DNA of 64,000 bases. It comes from Paramecium octaurelia. Lineage: Eukaryota > Ciliophora > Oligohymenophorea > Peniculida > Parameciidae. Positions 26,601 to 39,860 of the stretch are shown here, piece by piece (position 1 is the first letter of the stretch; the number at the start of each line of letters is the position of its first letter). A program made the translations under genes and the position numbers. The stretch covers positions 313,785 to 377,784 of the forward strand of contig CAJJDP010000060.1 of assembly GCA_905182995.1 (NCBI GenBank), given 5' to 3'. Below the pieces are notes generated by a model. That model had not been told where the DNA came from and did no database searches. It saw nothing but the letters and a program-made list of their open reading frames with translations.

Positions 26601-29600
26601 TTCTTTGATTTTCATCGCATATTCCTCCGATGACCCATAAAATGCAAAATAACAACACATTAATTTGTTAATCTTCATTCTTGTAATTGAAGGTTCTCAT
26701 CATATTTAAAGATTATTACACTAATTAGGCATCTGCACATGGCACATAAAACTTACCTTACAAGAATCCTAATGTGCAATCAAACAACCATAATGCTTTC
26801 TTTTAAAAAGTATCATTAAAGTTTTAATTATCCAAAATTACTTTCCATTACAATTACTCCATAAATAACATTCCACATCTAGTAACTGTTGCTGGAGATG
26901 CTTACTATAAATCAGAAGTCTCGAAGATGATCTATGTTCGTTCAAACAATCTAATGATTTCTCCAGATGCTAAACATAATTTTTTATTGTCATCCAAAAC
27001 TGTATTCAAATTCTCTACCCATTGTGTATCAACTGGTCCGTCAAATACTATGAGTTAATTAACCTACTATCTAAATATGATGGGTATAACCCCGTCATAA
27101 AATTACTTAGTGTTTCTATCCAATTTGCCAAATAATTAGTCTATTTAAAGAGCCTTAGGGTTTATCTTATGGACCACATAATTATGTTTATATGCTAATG
27201 CATTTATCAACTTTGATTTTCCACTCATTGTTTCTCCAATAATCATAATTCCGTGTCTAACATCCATCAACTATTCCATCTAAACACACTTTTTAATAAA
27301 AGTTGGATTTGCTTCAAGTTTTAAATTTTAGCAAACATCTGAAAATCCTTAAGTTTCGTATTACTATTCAATATTGCTATTAGGGAATAAATCTTAGATA
27401 ATGGAGTTGAATAGTTAAACATCCTTGTTAATTAATTTTCCTAAGTTTACATTTATTAATGCTTAAATACATTTTATTTCTTCATCTTCATTATCAATTT
27501 GTGAAATAGTCAACAAGACAGCCTTCAAAGATCTCATCCCGAAATCGTAATGGTCTTACGTTGATAATTGTTCTTATGATAATTGTAATGCTATAATTAT
27601 CTTATTTGATAAATAATTAGCCTATTAAAATCCAATAGAATATAAAAAGATTTCAGTGATCAACTAATAATCTGGTTAGATCATCGCACATGGCCTAAAG
27701 AGTATTTTCAAATTGTCTGGCAATTCATATCTGCCTACATAGCCTGGATTCATTGTGATATTGATTTAGCATGATTTATTTAAAAAGTATTCATCAGTCT
27801 CAAAATATATCATTTTTTTCTATTCTTTTATACCTTATTATATTAGAATAATTTATTGAGCAACAACTGATAAGACTTCTAAATCAATTCTATTGAACTC
27901 ATCAAAACAACACCAAGCTCCACAACATATTAATCCTTTAAAGAATTTGCTCATGGATATAACATTTAAGCCTTCTGAGCAGTTAAAGACGATACATTGA
28001 ATTCCTAAGCATTTTGCTAAATCTTTGACTGTTTCTGTTTTACCAGTTCCCGCAGGACCTTCAGGTGCTCCTCCATAATTGTTTTAAAATGCCATTATAA
28101 GAGTCCTATAACATCTATCAGTCAAAGGTGTAATGACTAGTCTTTATGTTAAACCATAATACTCAAACCCATATTGAATGTTGCATGATAACAATGAAAC
28201 CCTCAGAATTTTTTCATCATAATATCTCAAATTGATTAACCAATTAAAATCAGTCTCTTTTAAGGATTCAATTTTGCATAAATTTTCAGTTTATGTTCTA
28301 TTATGGACTAATAGTAAGATTATTTAACTAATTTAGATTCTCTAATAGATATTAAGATTTTTCTGTTGTAAAATTTAAACCAGATTTTTGATTTGTTGCT
28401 TAATTTGATGTAATACATTTTCTAGAGATATTTAAGAAATTAAAGCTTATTCAATAGAGGAAGTCCATTTGACTTGTGTCATTGTTTGAACACATTATGA
28501 TGGCCATTTCAAATACCACTGTTTATCTGTATCTTATGCACACTCTTTCATTGTTCTTTTCATTGTCTCTACAATAATTTGATCAGCCTCTTGTAGCCAT
28601 TTTTCAACATTGCCTTGCTTATCATTTTCAATGACATTGCAAGATTTATATAAAATAATGATATCTTTTTCTGGGGAGATGATATTCAAGATGTTTTCAT
28701 TATTCTCATCGAATTGCAATTCATATATCCCTTCATAACACTTTTGAATATGCCTATTAATGAGTAGAGGTTCTTTTGTCTAAGCCAAGATTTCAAGGAG
28801 TCCATCATCAGACAAAAAAAAGAATCTAGGGAACACCTTTCTTTTCTACTCTAAGTAATTACTAAGTCCTTTCAAAATATAATCTAATAAATCATTACAG
28901 TGTTTGCTTTCTTATTTATATCTTTCATTTTCAATATTTTCCCAGACCAAGGGATCCTTCAAAAAGTTTTCAGTGATCTACTTCCAAAATCTATCTATAA
29001 AATCAAATTTATTTTTTTCTTATGGTAATTTTTTCCTAATGTCTTCTGATTAGAATATAGGCTATAGGTAGATGTATCCTCTCTAAGTGGTTCTCCAATT
29101 TTCCAAGGTGTCTTAGATTAGAATGATCTTCTTCTCAACTCCTATTGCTTTTTCCATTACAACATACGGACTTTATTTCAATAAGAGAATAGTATTCAAT
29201 TATTCATCTAACAGTATTTAGGCTTCATCAATTTTCATAATATTGGTGTTTCTAATGAATTCAATTTTGATTTCCTTACACTTATCAACAACAGCATTCA
29301 GTCTTTTCTCAATATCATACGTATAAGTGGCTTTCTTAGATATGTCTTCTATTTACATCTTAAATTGCAAGTAGTTGTGCTCTAATAATTGAGTGAGTGT
29401 AATATCATCTCCAACATATCCACACACAGAATAGATTTCATCCCAAATCTTTGGCTTCTTTTATATGGCTTCACAATTCAAAAATTCAATAAGCCACATG
29501 ACTTCCTTAAACTTGTCCAAATCCTTCTTCAAATCGGTTAATAGCCTCAAAGCCTTTTCATTTGATTGATCCTAAAAGAACTTTATTAACACAAGAGTCT

Positions 29601-32509
29601 CTTTCTAATAATATTAAATCATTTTCCTTTCCACTTGAGAGTACTATAGTTTCATGAATTAACCCTAATACCATTCCTATTTATCTATATCGAATTCTAT
29701 GGCTAAATCCCAAATCTTATAGAAAGGCTCAAAATCCTATTTGATCTTGATTAAGTCATCATAATCACTAAGAGGTTGTTTGAATAGACTCTCTCGATCA
29801 TTGAATGACCTTACCTTATCTTAATAATTATTTATTTTCTCTTTTAATCCCATCACAATTTATGCATAGGTTTTCACCTAAGAGTAGTCTTCATAAAATT
29901 TAATTTCCTCTACTTGATTCTCCAACACTAACAATTCCCTTATGAACAATTCCTTCTCTTAATCCAATTTCTCTGTGAATTTAGTCTCTTTCAAATGGAC
30001 ATTCCTTTACCCTTCAACCAAGGCTATTCTTATTTCTGCTGGCCATTGTTTCAAAAACCATAGATTTTCAATTTCTTTATTATCAAATTAAAATTAGTAT
30101 TAATGCAACAAGTCCAATGTTTAGAATAACATATTAACCTCATTTGCCAATTTAGCTAGATTCACTTCAGTTTCAGCAATGAAATTCTTTAATTAAACCA
30201 TCTCATGCTCTTCCTTTGGTTCTTCCAATATTCTTTCACACATATCCTAATATAGTTTACCAATTCTCTAAATATTGTCTGTTAAGACTTCACTTAATCT
30301 ATTCAAAATTCCATTTATAATTTCTTGAGACTTTTAAATTAATGTTAGTTTGGCTTATTTTGTTTTCACTTAAAAAAATGAAAAATTCTTTTCATCTATA
30401 CACAACCTTTCTATAGTAAAAATAGTTTGTAAGTAATAAATCAACTTTTCTTTTATTTTATCCAATTCTATGTACGTTATCGCAGGCTTCTCCTTTGAAT
30501 CCCCAAATAATCTTTTCATCAAATGGCTTTGACTCTTGGTATATAGATATGAGAATTCGTTGAACTGATCCAGGATTTAATTTGGTTATTTCAAGGCATT
30601 ATCGATGAACGATACAATCTATTCTATTGCTTTATCAAAGTGATGAGAAATTTACTCAATCTCAACAGACTACGCTTACCCAATATCTATTAAAGGCATT
30701 ATATCATTTTCAACTTTCTTAACTTGTGAGACAGTCTCTTTTATTAATTGGATAGGATTGACCAACGCCTATATTATTTGTTGTCTGGTTGGTTCAAAGA
30801 TCATGTATCTATCTTCTCCAAATGTTGATTGTTTATGCAACACTGTCTTCTTACGAACTATTTACTATACAACAATATTAATTTATATGAATGGTTCCTT
30901 ACTTAAGTGTTCAGAATCGTCAGTAAAGGATTTTATGTGATTTACCCACTTATTTACATTCATTTCTACTAAATTCTTCATGTTTAGATAACTGAATTAT
31001 TGGTCTATCCTTTTTAGGAGTAAACATAATTAAGACCTTTGATAACCTACATCATCAGTTTAATAAAAATTAAATTATGTTCTTAGACTATCCTAAACGT
31101 CTTAGATAACTTGAGTTCTCCAATTATTAAACATAGTTAATTTGAGCACATTATACATCTATTGATTATATACCTCCAAATTTGATAAAACAAATGGAAG
31201 TTGTCCATAGGGATAGGTTGTTGGCAGCAATTCAAATGATGATTCTTTTATAGTTTGAATTTTTACAAAAGTTTATAGAATCTATTTATTATTTAAAATT
31301 GGAGATTATGAAATCTGTTATTTAACTTACTGGAAATCCTTTTTTAAATTTTTCAACTTTGGAAACTTTTATAAAATGCCATTCATGTTTCTCATTTTAA
31401 TTCTGTTTGTTATGAAATCCGTAATGAAATCACTCTAATTCATCCTCTATAGAGTTAGGAATTTCTTCATAAATAATTTATATTCATATTCAATTTGATC
31501 GAACTCTACATTCTATTGCTTATTCAATTTTAACTTCTTCTTAATGTTTATTTTAGTTTACGCAGGCAAAGTAGTAATGAGCTAATCAGGTATGCTATTG
31601 ACATATTTAAAGAATCGTAGTTCCTCCTCTGCCTATTTCTGTAGTACTCTGCATTGTTGAAGTCTCATATTGAATTCTGCCTCGTTTTCAGTTTTCAGCA
31701 TCAAGGATAATCGACTCACATACTTGATTTGATCATTCTTCATGATTTTAACTACAAATTTCTGCTGCTTCTAATCAAAATCTTAAATTTAGACTTCTGT
31801 CCAAACATATCCATTTCCCTCATAAAATGGGCATTTCGCATGGTAAGATCTGTCATTCTTGAATTGTTGTATGATGTCTGAAGGAGTTTGGGGATCATCC
31901 CAAGTTAAGTAATTTTTTAAAGTTTTATTAGTATTAAGACCTTGCAATTCAAAATTCATTTCTTCATCATTTACTTTTTCATGAAATGACATATTTTTCC
32001 TATTTGACAAACGACTAAAATTCTCTTATATTTTTACAGGATTTCTAGCCGGCTTAGGTAAATTAGTTTTCAAGTTTTTCTTGCATAAATCATTCATCCA
32101 TTAAAAATTTGAATCATCCCTTATAGTGATTATCATGGAATGCTAGCCTCTATTCCTAGAATTTGATCTTGCTTATCGTGTAACTGGTTTCGTGATAATT
32201 CTCTATTAATTTCTAAAGGTTACTTCTATTGAAAGATTTCTCTTGTTGGCTCTAACTTTTATTTTATTGCCTAATAACTAATTTATTGATCCTAAAAAGA
32301 TTAATTTACAGCTTCCTTGTTTTTTTCATTTATAATATTATTAACAAGCTCACTAAAATTTAAATAGTTACGTACCGGGAATCATGAAAATGTTATTAAG
32401 TTAGTAATAGTTCATCAACTAAAAGTTGCTCTTTCTTGGCCTAAGAGAAATTGATCTTAGGTAGTTGAGCCTTGAATATTGGAGCGATTGTCATTCTCTT
32501 TTGACTCAT
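20617..32509 (-). CDS. Axonemal dynein heavy chain, single-headed inner-arm type
   Basis: About 3,900 residues over 11.9 kb with several short introns. It starts [20 protein letters not shown] and ends [12 protein letters not shown], the terminal block typical of dynein heavy chains. Four P-loops are visible in order: [10 protein letters not shown] (AAA1, near 28,030-28,060), [11 protein letters not shown] (AAA2, near 27,205-27,240), IGQTGSGKT (AAA3, near 26,255-26,290) and IGLTGSGR (AAA4, near 25,260-25,290). AAA1 continues with the catalytic [20 protein letters not shown] block. Total length below about 4,100 residues and the short N-terminal tail fit monomeric inner-arm dyneins (DNAH3/7/12-like clade) better than outer-arm or cytoplasmic chains; the exact subtype is not resolved. 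It drives microtubule sliding in cilia. Confidence 0.93.
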
Positions 32510-33340
32510 TCCTATATTAATTAAAATATATATATAAAATATATGGCAATTATTTTTGAAATAAATATTAATTTCCCTTTGATTATTTCCAAGATATTCA
32601 AACAAAAATATTTAATCATATAGACTAACATTTTATTTTTCTATTTATCAATATTAAATTTTAAACTCCCATTAATTAATATATTTAATGTCCTAATAAA
32701 AATAAACAGTTTTCAATTATAACAATGAGGAAATGTAACATTTAGATCTAATTATTTAGAGGTGGGTGTTTAATGTTGATGTATGATTCAGATGATGAAG
32801 TTGATAAATTTAACTCAAATCTTCAGGAGAGTCAATTTCAATAATAAAAAACAACTCCTAAAATTCAATCCATTCAACAATAGAATTATCACTATATTAA
32901 AAAATGATAATATTATATAATTAATCTAATTTCATAAAGCAAAAAAGAACCATTTAGAAATTTATGAAAATATTTAAGAATATTGCGAATTGAAAGAGAT
33001 ACACAGCTGTTCTGGAAGACAAGAATTTAATAAAAAATATCACGACTAAACTAATTTTCAAGTGTGACTTGATTTTATTGCCATCCTCATTGTTACTTAT
33101 CACTTAAAATTTTCGTTTTGGTTCTATATATCTAATAATATAATTAGGCTTCATGAGTATGGATAGATATTTTATAGTTACCGTTGGCATCTTTATCGTT
33201 TAATTTGTATTAATTAAGATTGTAATTTTGATATTTTGGTATTATCTATGAAAAGCCATAGAAATATTAATACCATCAATTGTGTTAAGTAAATGGTTAG
33301 ATAGTCCCAATGGATTTAATTCGCTTCTAATGTTTCTGTG
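32510..33340. other. Gap with AT-rich DNA and a possible broken membrane-protein gene
   Basis: The first 200 bp next to the dynein start are AT-rich and probably hold its promoter. On the + strand at about 32,725-32,907 an open frame reads MLMYDSDDEVDKFNSNLQES; at about 32,995-33,250 another frame reads ITTKLIFKCDLILLPSSLLL and then hydrophobic stretches ending at a TGA. I could not join them with short introns. This may be a decayed gene or an unsolved multi-intron gene. Confidence 0.35.
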
Positions 33341-34775
33341 ATGTTTACTTTTTGTATTATTTTATTTTATAAAATGTTTCATTATTTAATAATTAGCATT
33401 TTGTCTCCAATTCAAATTTTAGCACAATCCAACACTTTAACTTTGACATATGAAGTGAGTAAAAATTAGTCCTAGATTATTCTGACATTTTCAAAATAAA
33501 TAAATGTTACATCAACATAAATGGAATCAATTACTGCAATCTACTTTCCTTAACAAAATAATTACACCTACAATATACATTCGTAAGATAATACTACATA
33601 TTACATAAATCTAAATTTTACTAATCAATTCTATTATGCAAATTGTATAATCAGATTTTTAGCACCTTATTAGATTATTAATTTAAATACCAAAGAATAT
33701 TTAAATAAAAATTAATAAACTTTAATCATTCTACTAGGTCCTTATATTTACTACAGTGATTTCTAATAAAACACAGTGTATGGGTTGGCAATCTCTATTT
33801 ATAGTTTATTCTTCCTATCATTCTTATCAATGATAGCTAACATAGCATATAAACTAAAGAATAACCAAGTGAACATGTCCTTTAACATATTTATGTTTTG
33901 GCAATTACTAGAAAATTTGTAAATTTGCGGTTTATTTTATTATTTTAACACATAATTAACCATTTAAATGAAAGATGTATCATCCTATATACGCTATTTC
34001 AATTTTAATTTTGAGATGTTAACTATATTTAATTAATATTTGAGCGATTACAACTACATCAATTAGACTTTTGTCTTATGGATATTTTATGTTTCATCAA
34101 TTGTAATTATATTATTAATTTATTTAATTAAAAGAAAAGTTAATATCCATTAATTGCTACTAAGAACAACTTCAATCTGTTTATTACCATTTGTATTATA
34201 TGGATTTTTAGAAATTGAGTACATTTAGACATCCAGTGCAATTTAAATAATTAACACAACATTTGTTATAATAAGTTATGTTATACTCATATATTATATT
34301 TTTCAATATTTGTAAGATTTATATTAAACCTAGTTATTTATTGAACTGCTCTTAAGTGCTGAGTTAATTCAATGGCTTATAAACAAAGGCATTTTTTAAA
34401 AGAAACTTTAATCTATTTTAGGAATTGAAAAAGGTAGTATTTACAAGTTGTATCATTCTATTGGATTATTAATAAAATTTATCTATAACCATTTTAGTAA
34501 TAACTTAAATAATAACAGTTACATTACTCGCCACAAAGTTACCATTCAAAGCAAGAATCATAAATTTTATTGTTCTATGGAGTGAGATTTTAATGACTTT
34601 ATGCTTAACGTTGATGGCTGCTATTATCTTTTTGGATTATATTAGTCTAACTTACTTGGAAGAGAAGACTAGAAATATTTTGGGTTGGTCGATCATTAGT
34701 TTATTTGTTGGATCCATTTTTATTCGAAGCGCAGGTTGTTTGATAGAATTGATATTAAATATATAAAAATTATGA
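33341..34775 (+). CDS. Multi-pass membrane protein with extracellular N-terminal domain
   Basis: 470 residues with one 22-nt intron ending CAG near the 3' end; the sum is an exact multiple of three. It begins with a hydrophobic signal-like segment (MFTFCIILFYKMFHYLIISI), then an Asn/Thr-rich region of about 150 residues with many possible N-glycosylation sites, and then seven or more hydrophobic spans. The stretch FMFWQLLENLQICGLFYYF resembles the membrane region of large ciliate surface proteins whose ectodomains carry repeats, so this may be a short member of that group. The last exon (MTLCLTLMAAIIFLDYISLT) supports the splice. The start could lie further upstream, because the frame stays open. 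Function unknown. Confidence 0.65.
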
Positions 34776-35536
34776 CTACAAAAATTGTTGAAATCATTCT
34801 TGAAGTCTTAGGTCAGGCCAATATTGTAATATCTATGAAGTGTTGTGTGTTGTATATAAACATACATTTTCACCAATACATACATAGTTCCACTGATACG
34901 AAAGTTTAAGAATGTTCAATCAAAAGTAATTTATAGGTTTTATAGAATGTTTTTTGAATGAATTATTATATGGAACTTTTAGATTTAAGGAAAATATATG
35001 GATTGAAAATTGTATGAATTTTCAATATAGATTGAAGGTGAAATTAAAATTTTCTTTTAAATCTTGGAATGAATTAAAGTTAATTTATATTTCTAATGAA
35101 TATAACCATATAATGGAACACAATAATAGTAATATTCTTATGTTTCCCATTATTTTAACTAACAAAAATTAGTATAAAATAGAGAGGCGTTAAAAGTTTA
35201 TAATTATGTAAAAACCAAGATTACTATTTAAACAAAGCAAGGTAATACAATATTCTAATCAAATACATATAGTAAGCTTGGGATACATGATAAAAATTGT
35301 GATATAATTTACACTTTAAATATTCTTTTCTAAAAATAGCAATTAAAATTAAGTTAGACTATTTTAAACTTTGTAATTCTTTACAATTTAGAAAATATTA
35401 TTGAATAATATAGGTTAACAATATTTAAAGAATAAGAACTGTTAAATAATTTAAAATCCATGCAAATTAATATACATCGCTGCTCATATTAATATGATTC
35501 TATGAAATATAAAATTTAATAATATAAAAAATAAAT
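34776..35536. other. Intergenic, no gene recognised
   Basis: AT-rich stretch of about 760 bp. An open frame at 34,954-35,172 has no recognisable content and a composition like its surroundings. I see no RNA gene or repeat. Confidence 0.5.
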
Positions 35537-35905
35537 ATGTCTGAGAAATTACCGAGACTGAGTTAGAAAAAGGCTAGGTCCTAATCGTTATATGATAATC
35601 AAGTTGCCACTTAGAAACTTAAGGAATCACTTTACAATTTATAGTCAAGTCGTTATGGTTAGAGGCCTTAAAAAAATCCTGTTATTGAATCAATTGTTAA
35701 GGAGGCTGATGTAGTTTTGACTAACTAGCATTTGAAAGAGAACTTATTTAAATTAAAGGAGTTGGGGTTATTAAAGAATTGTTAGCCAAAAATATTAACA
35801 TAGTCGGGATTGAAGAAGAAAGATTATATATTAAATGATTATCATAACAAAAGCACATTAAATGGATATTCAAGGAATTATGGTGGATTGTTTTATAACA
35901 GATGA
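35537..35905 (+). CDS. Small basic unknown protein
   Basis: Single exon, 122 residues, basic. It starts MSEKLPRLSQKKARSQSLYD and ends with KSTLNGYSRNYGGLFYNR just before TGA. A short Gly/Tyr/Arg-rich tail with Ser-rich flanks is common in small ciliary microtubule-associated proteins, but I know no specific family match and do not assign one. Codon use is cleaner and richer in G than the flanking gaps, which supports a real gene. It sits alone between two AT-rich gaps. Confidence 0.65.
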
Positions 35906-36149
35906 CTATTATTACTAAATATTTTATATCTGTTATTTAAAATTTAATTTGGATTCATTCCAAGTCATTCTATTTTACATATTCAAAATTAAATAACTTG
36001 CAAAAATACATAAATATATATAAATGATTAATATTAAATAAATAATATAAGCAATTAAAGGATGTATACAAATTTTAATATTAAAAGAAAATATCTAAGA
36101 CATAAAAAAGTTTAACCCTTCAGCCGAGTAAGAGTGCAGTAATTAGAAA

Positions 36150-36504
36150 ATGAGATTAATACATTTGGCTGCCTCTAATCCTAGTATTGAAATTTTAGAA
36201 TATTTTATTGAGAAATCTTAAAATTTAGAAATCACAGATTCTGTATAAAATTAAATTTATTACTAAGATAGGAAGAACTCCTTTGCATTATGCTGTAAAT
36301 AGTGGATAATTAAAAAATGTTGAATTATTGATAAAAAAAGGAGCAAAGATAGAAGCGTAAACAATAGGAGGTGATACCCCCTTGATAAAATCTGCATTAT
36401 TAAAAAATCATGAATGCTATCGCTATTTAATTGGTGAAGGCGCAAATAAATTACATCAAAACTGCATTGGTCAAAGTGCTGAATAAATATATTAATATAA
36501 TTGA
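36150..36504 (+). CDS. Short ankyrin-repeat protein, possibly a fragment
   Basis: 109 residues with one 25-nt intron ending AAG (36,243-36,267). Three ankyrin-like repeats are readable: MRLIHLAASNPSIEILEYFI, then IGRTPLHYAVNSGQLKNVEL with LLIKKGA, then GGDTPLIKSALLKNHECYRY with LIGEGAN. The TPLH and TPL signatures are clear. Ankyrin proteins normally carry extra domains, and here the first repeat starts at the initiator Met, so the gene may be a truncated copy or lack an unrecognised upstream exon. The surrounding DNA is AT-rich. Function beyond protein binding cannot be given. Confidence 0.6.
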
Positions 36505-36669
36505 ATAACTATAATGAATCAATATTATATCAATTAATAGAGTTGTTTTCTTAGCATGCGTCTATTATTATTCTTCTCCGTGATAAACATTAATTAGATT
36601 GAGAGTTAGATTAAAATAAATTATAATGAGATAAGATTAGTATAATTTATTAATATATATAATATTAAA

Positions 36670-38134
36670 ATGCAATATATTTAATACCAACCTTAAATTA
36701 TTGAGGAGCTAAAAATGAATGAAACAAAAAGCTTGTTTTCAGCAATTGAGGTTTCATTAATCAAATCATTTGAAGATAAGGATTTATTCAAAGAAATAAT
36801 CTTACTTTACAATCATAAAAAAAAAGAATTAGTTTAATAACAAGTTCATTTTGGGCTAAATTCGTTATTCGTTGAAAATAAATATATTCTACTATGCAAG
36901 TGTTATTATGAAATGAGATATACAAAATTAAAGTAAAACGATGGTTTTTACATAATTATCCTTCATAATTCAAAAGGTAAGGAATTTTTAATAATCAGTA
37001 ATTCAAATTAGTTTTCTAAGATTTAGGCTGTGATAAAAAGATTTTGTGTAAGTAAAAGTTTTTTCAGTAAATATCAGTTGTTTGAATAAAAAAATTGTAT
37101 TCCCTTTGCTTAAAATTGTAAAGTAAAAAATATTTTATTAAATAGAATCAAGATTTATTTTGTGTTCTGTAAATAGACAAGAAATAAATTATCACTGAAT
37201 CAGATTAGGAATAATTCTATAATAGTATAATTATAATGAATTATATCAGTGAATAAACAAGGATTGTTAAAATTTATGAGGAAAATTCGATGTATTTTCT
37301 ATTTATGAAATATATGAAAATGCAATCATTGGAATCCTTGATTCTTAATGATTTTGAATTTAGAGAGGCTCCTTTAGTTTGCATAATCTATCTTATTCTT
37401 TAAACAATACAAAAATATAAGAATCTTGGAATTTATCATGGGAATATTAGCTTAAAAACTATATTTATCAATATGTCAGCTGCCTTTTTGTAAATCATCA
37501 TATTGTTTCCTAAATACTAGGCCAACAATAATAAAGGCATCTCTTCAGACTTGTTAAATTTAGGTTAATTACTTTATTAAATAACATTTTATGAAAAAAA
37601 GGATAAAATTAAATAATTTGTAGACTAAAAACTAATAACATAATAAAAACAATTATTATAAAATTTGAATACTGAAAATAAGCAATTTTAATTTTTATAT
37701 AGAATTAGTTAGTTAGATTTATTGAATCAATTGTTATCATAAAGCATTACAATTGAAAATGCTTTAAAGCATCAATGGTTCATAACTGTGAAGCAGAATC
37801 TGAAAGCTGATTTTTTGAAGGAAACAAAAGAACGATTGGATTTACATACAATTGTTGAATCAACCAATGAAATGAGTATGACTATTTCTTTAGATAAAAG
37901 AGTTTCAACGAAGGAATTTGCTGAGTATGGTATATTAAATAAATTATAGGAAATTCAGAAATTGAAGATGAATTTCCTGTTAAATGTTCAACTTTAAATC
38001 CTTTCTAAATGAATCCCTCAAAACAAAAGCATGACAATTCTGTTCCAAAATCAAAAAGTTATTCGAATTTTGATTTACGTTTTGAAAATAAAGAAAAGTA
38101 CTTTGCAAATGAATAATCTCTTTTCATCTAATGA
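36670..38134 (+). CDS. PH-like domain plus pseudokinase
   Basis: 473 residues with two introns (23 and 20 nt) giving an exact frame. Residues 1-130 resemble a PH-like fold seen before kinase domains in ciliates (KYILLCKCYYEMRY, GFYIIILHNSKGKEFLIISN). Residues 130-380 follow a CDPK-like kinase order but with every catalytic motif lost. The glycine loop is CIPFAQNCK and VAIK is VLQIDKK. RIVKIYEEN is kept. HRD-K-N is replaced by YHGNISLKTIFI, and no DFG can be found. The end ITIENALKHQWF matches the usual C-terminal kinase block. The frame is intact over the whole length, so this is probably an expressed pseudokinase and not a pseudogene. ATG 36,715 is an alternative start in the same frame. Confidence 0.7.
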
Positions 38135-38525
38135 GACATACACTTTTCGCTTGAAATTATAATTAAAAATCAATAATTCGTAGATTTTAATTAAAAGTTT
38201 GTCCATATTTCATAAAGTTTACTCTTTATTTAACAAATAATAGGATTTTTAGTATATTTTATATTCTCCTTAAAAATTAATCAATCTTTTATAAAATATA
38301 TATTCAATTATAAAATTCTTATTTAATTGTAATAAATAGAAATACTTAATAATGAAATCTTGATTCAAAAAGACAGCAATTAAGTTATGAGGCAAAAATC
38401 TCAAAAGTTGAAAACAGAGAATTTATAAATAGTTGTAAAGGAAGGTGTCTAATATTTTTAAGGCTTTTCAGAGATCTACGATTTAGTAAGTCATTATTCA
38501 AAATATAAAATAATTTTTAATTTAA
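38135..38525. other. Intergenic, AT-rich
   Basis: About 390 bp between convergent genes. A short + frame from 38,388 (MRQKSQKLKTENLQIVVKEG) runs into the antisense of the PHD gene and has no other support. Nothing else recognised. Confidence 0.45.
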
Positions 38526-38999
38526 TCATCTTTTCCTACATTTTTTGCATTTCCAATCCATCTAATCGATTTCTTCTTTTGTTTTATTGAGGGGTATTCC
38601 TGCACAACTTTAATGATACCAGCATTTTTTTTCACTGCATTCGATCCATTTGGTATCTGTACCAGGACAGTTTGGATTTTCACATTTTTAATTAGTTTAT
38701 TCTTCTCTATCAGATGTTTTTTCATCATTGCTCATAAACATGCATTCATAATCGCTTCTTACTCTCTTTTCTGGGTTATAAGCAATTAAATATGCTTTCT
38801 CAGTTTCAGACAAATACTTATCATCTTATTGGTCTATATTAGCTTTTCCAAATTTGATTTCATTTAAAAATTCTTCCTTCTTGAATTGAGAAATTGGTTG
38901 AGAATTTAACTTCTATTTCATTTATTCCAAAGTGGCTCCAGGTATCCAATATTACAGAGTTTTTTTGATGTTTAATTATTCCTGTAATTAGAGATCCAT
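38526..38999 (-). CDS. Small PHD-finger protein
   Basis: Single exon, 157 residues. The C-terminal 60 residues form one PHD finger: CENPNCPGTDTKWIECSEKK with CWYHQSCAG and WKCKKC, giving Cys4-His-Cys3 spacing and the Trp expected for a methyl-lysine cage near the first Cys pair. The N-terminal 95 residues are helical and charged with no known domain. A finger placed at the very C-terminus of a small protein recalls ING and Yng-type acetyltransferase subunits, but the N-terminal ING helix pair was not recognised. Probably a nuclear histone reader. Divergent from the next gene with only 40 bp between start codons. Confidence 0.8.
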
Positions 39000-39039
39000 A
39001 TTAAAAATTATTGTATAATAATTATTATTTAAATTAATA

Positions 39040-39796
39040 ATGAAAAGCATAGCAAAAACAGAAGAAGATTCTCCAAAGAAACCTATCTGGGAATCATTGT
39101 TAGAGAGAGTATTTTAATTTATAAATCTAGGGATCATGCAAAAAGGAGGAAATCTAAAGAAAAATAAAGGAAAAGTTGGATAAGGATAAAGAATTAGACC
39201 CTTAATGCACCTTTAAGCCTTTCTTAATCAATTAAGCTTGTTAACTCTATATATCATATTTTAGAACTTTAAATTAATAAACCTTTTCATGAAAGGCAAT
39301 AAAAATGGTTAGAAGACAGGAAACTAAAGATTAATGAAAAAAGAGAGGGTGTTAAAGATAAGAGTCTAGAAAAGTGCTCGTTTCAACCCCAATTGGGACC
39401 ATAACCATAAATACCTGAGGTAGACATTAGAAACACTAAGGGAATGGATTCCTTTATCTAGAGACAGGAAAAAGCAAGAAAATTAAAATAAGAAAAAAAT
39501 TTGTTATTAAATAATCCATATTCTCACTTAAGTTCAGAAAAGAAAGCTGTTGTGACAGTATTTATTTTATTAATATAAACTAGACCCAATCATATTATAG
39601 TAGCAATCACCCTATTTCAAAAGAATATGAATCTATAAAGAAAGCAGAAAGAATAGAATTTTCAAAAGCTTTAGAGACGTCACAAGAAATTGAAACTTAA
39701 TCATAAACTTAATAGTAACAAAAAATGTAATTGGGAATGGCTATGAAAATGCTACACAACCAATTATATAATATTCAATTTAACAGTGAATTTTGA
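39040..39796 (+). CDS. Charged protein with CTFKP/CSFQP motifs
   Basis: 227 residues with three introns (22, 25 and 26 nt) and an exact frame. Two related motifs, CTFKPFLIN near residue 50 and CSFQPQLG near residue 105, each follow a Lys/Glu-rich helix. An intervening block reads FHERQQKWLEDRKLKINEKR. Repeated C/E-T/S-F-x-P motifs of this kind occur in many ciliate and algal proteins linked to axonemes or basal bodies; that link is general and not specific evidence. No membrane span or enzyme motif. The tail is Gln-rich and helical. Confidence 0.65.
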
Positions 39797-39860
39797 TTTG
39801 TTTATACTTAGATTATTAGAAAATAATAATAATAATTATTATATTTACTATGATGATATT

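Noticed and set aside
34954..35172. + strand frame of 72 residues
   Set aside because: Composition equals the surrounding AT-rich gap, no family resemblance, and frames this long are common when only TGA stops translation.
38388..38590. + strand frame starting MRQKSQKLKTENLQ
   Set aside because: It runs antisense into the well-supported PHD gene and has no other evidence.
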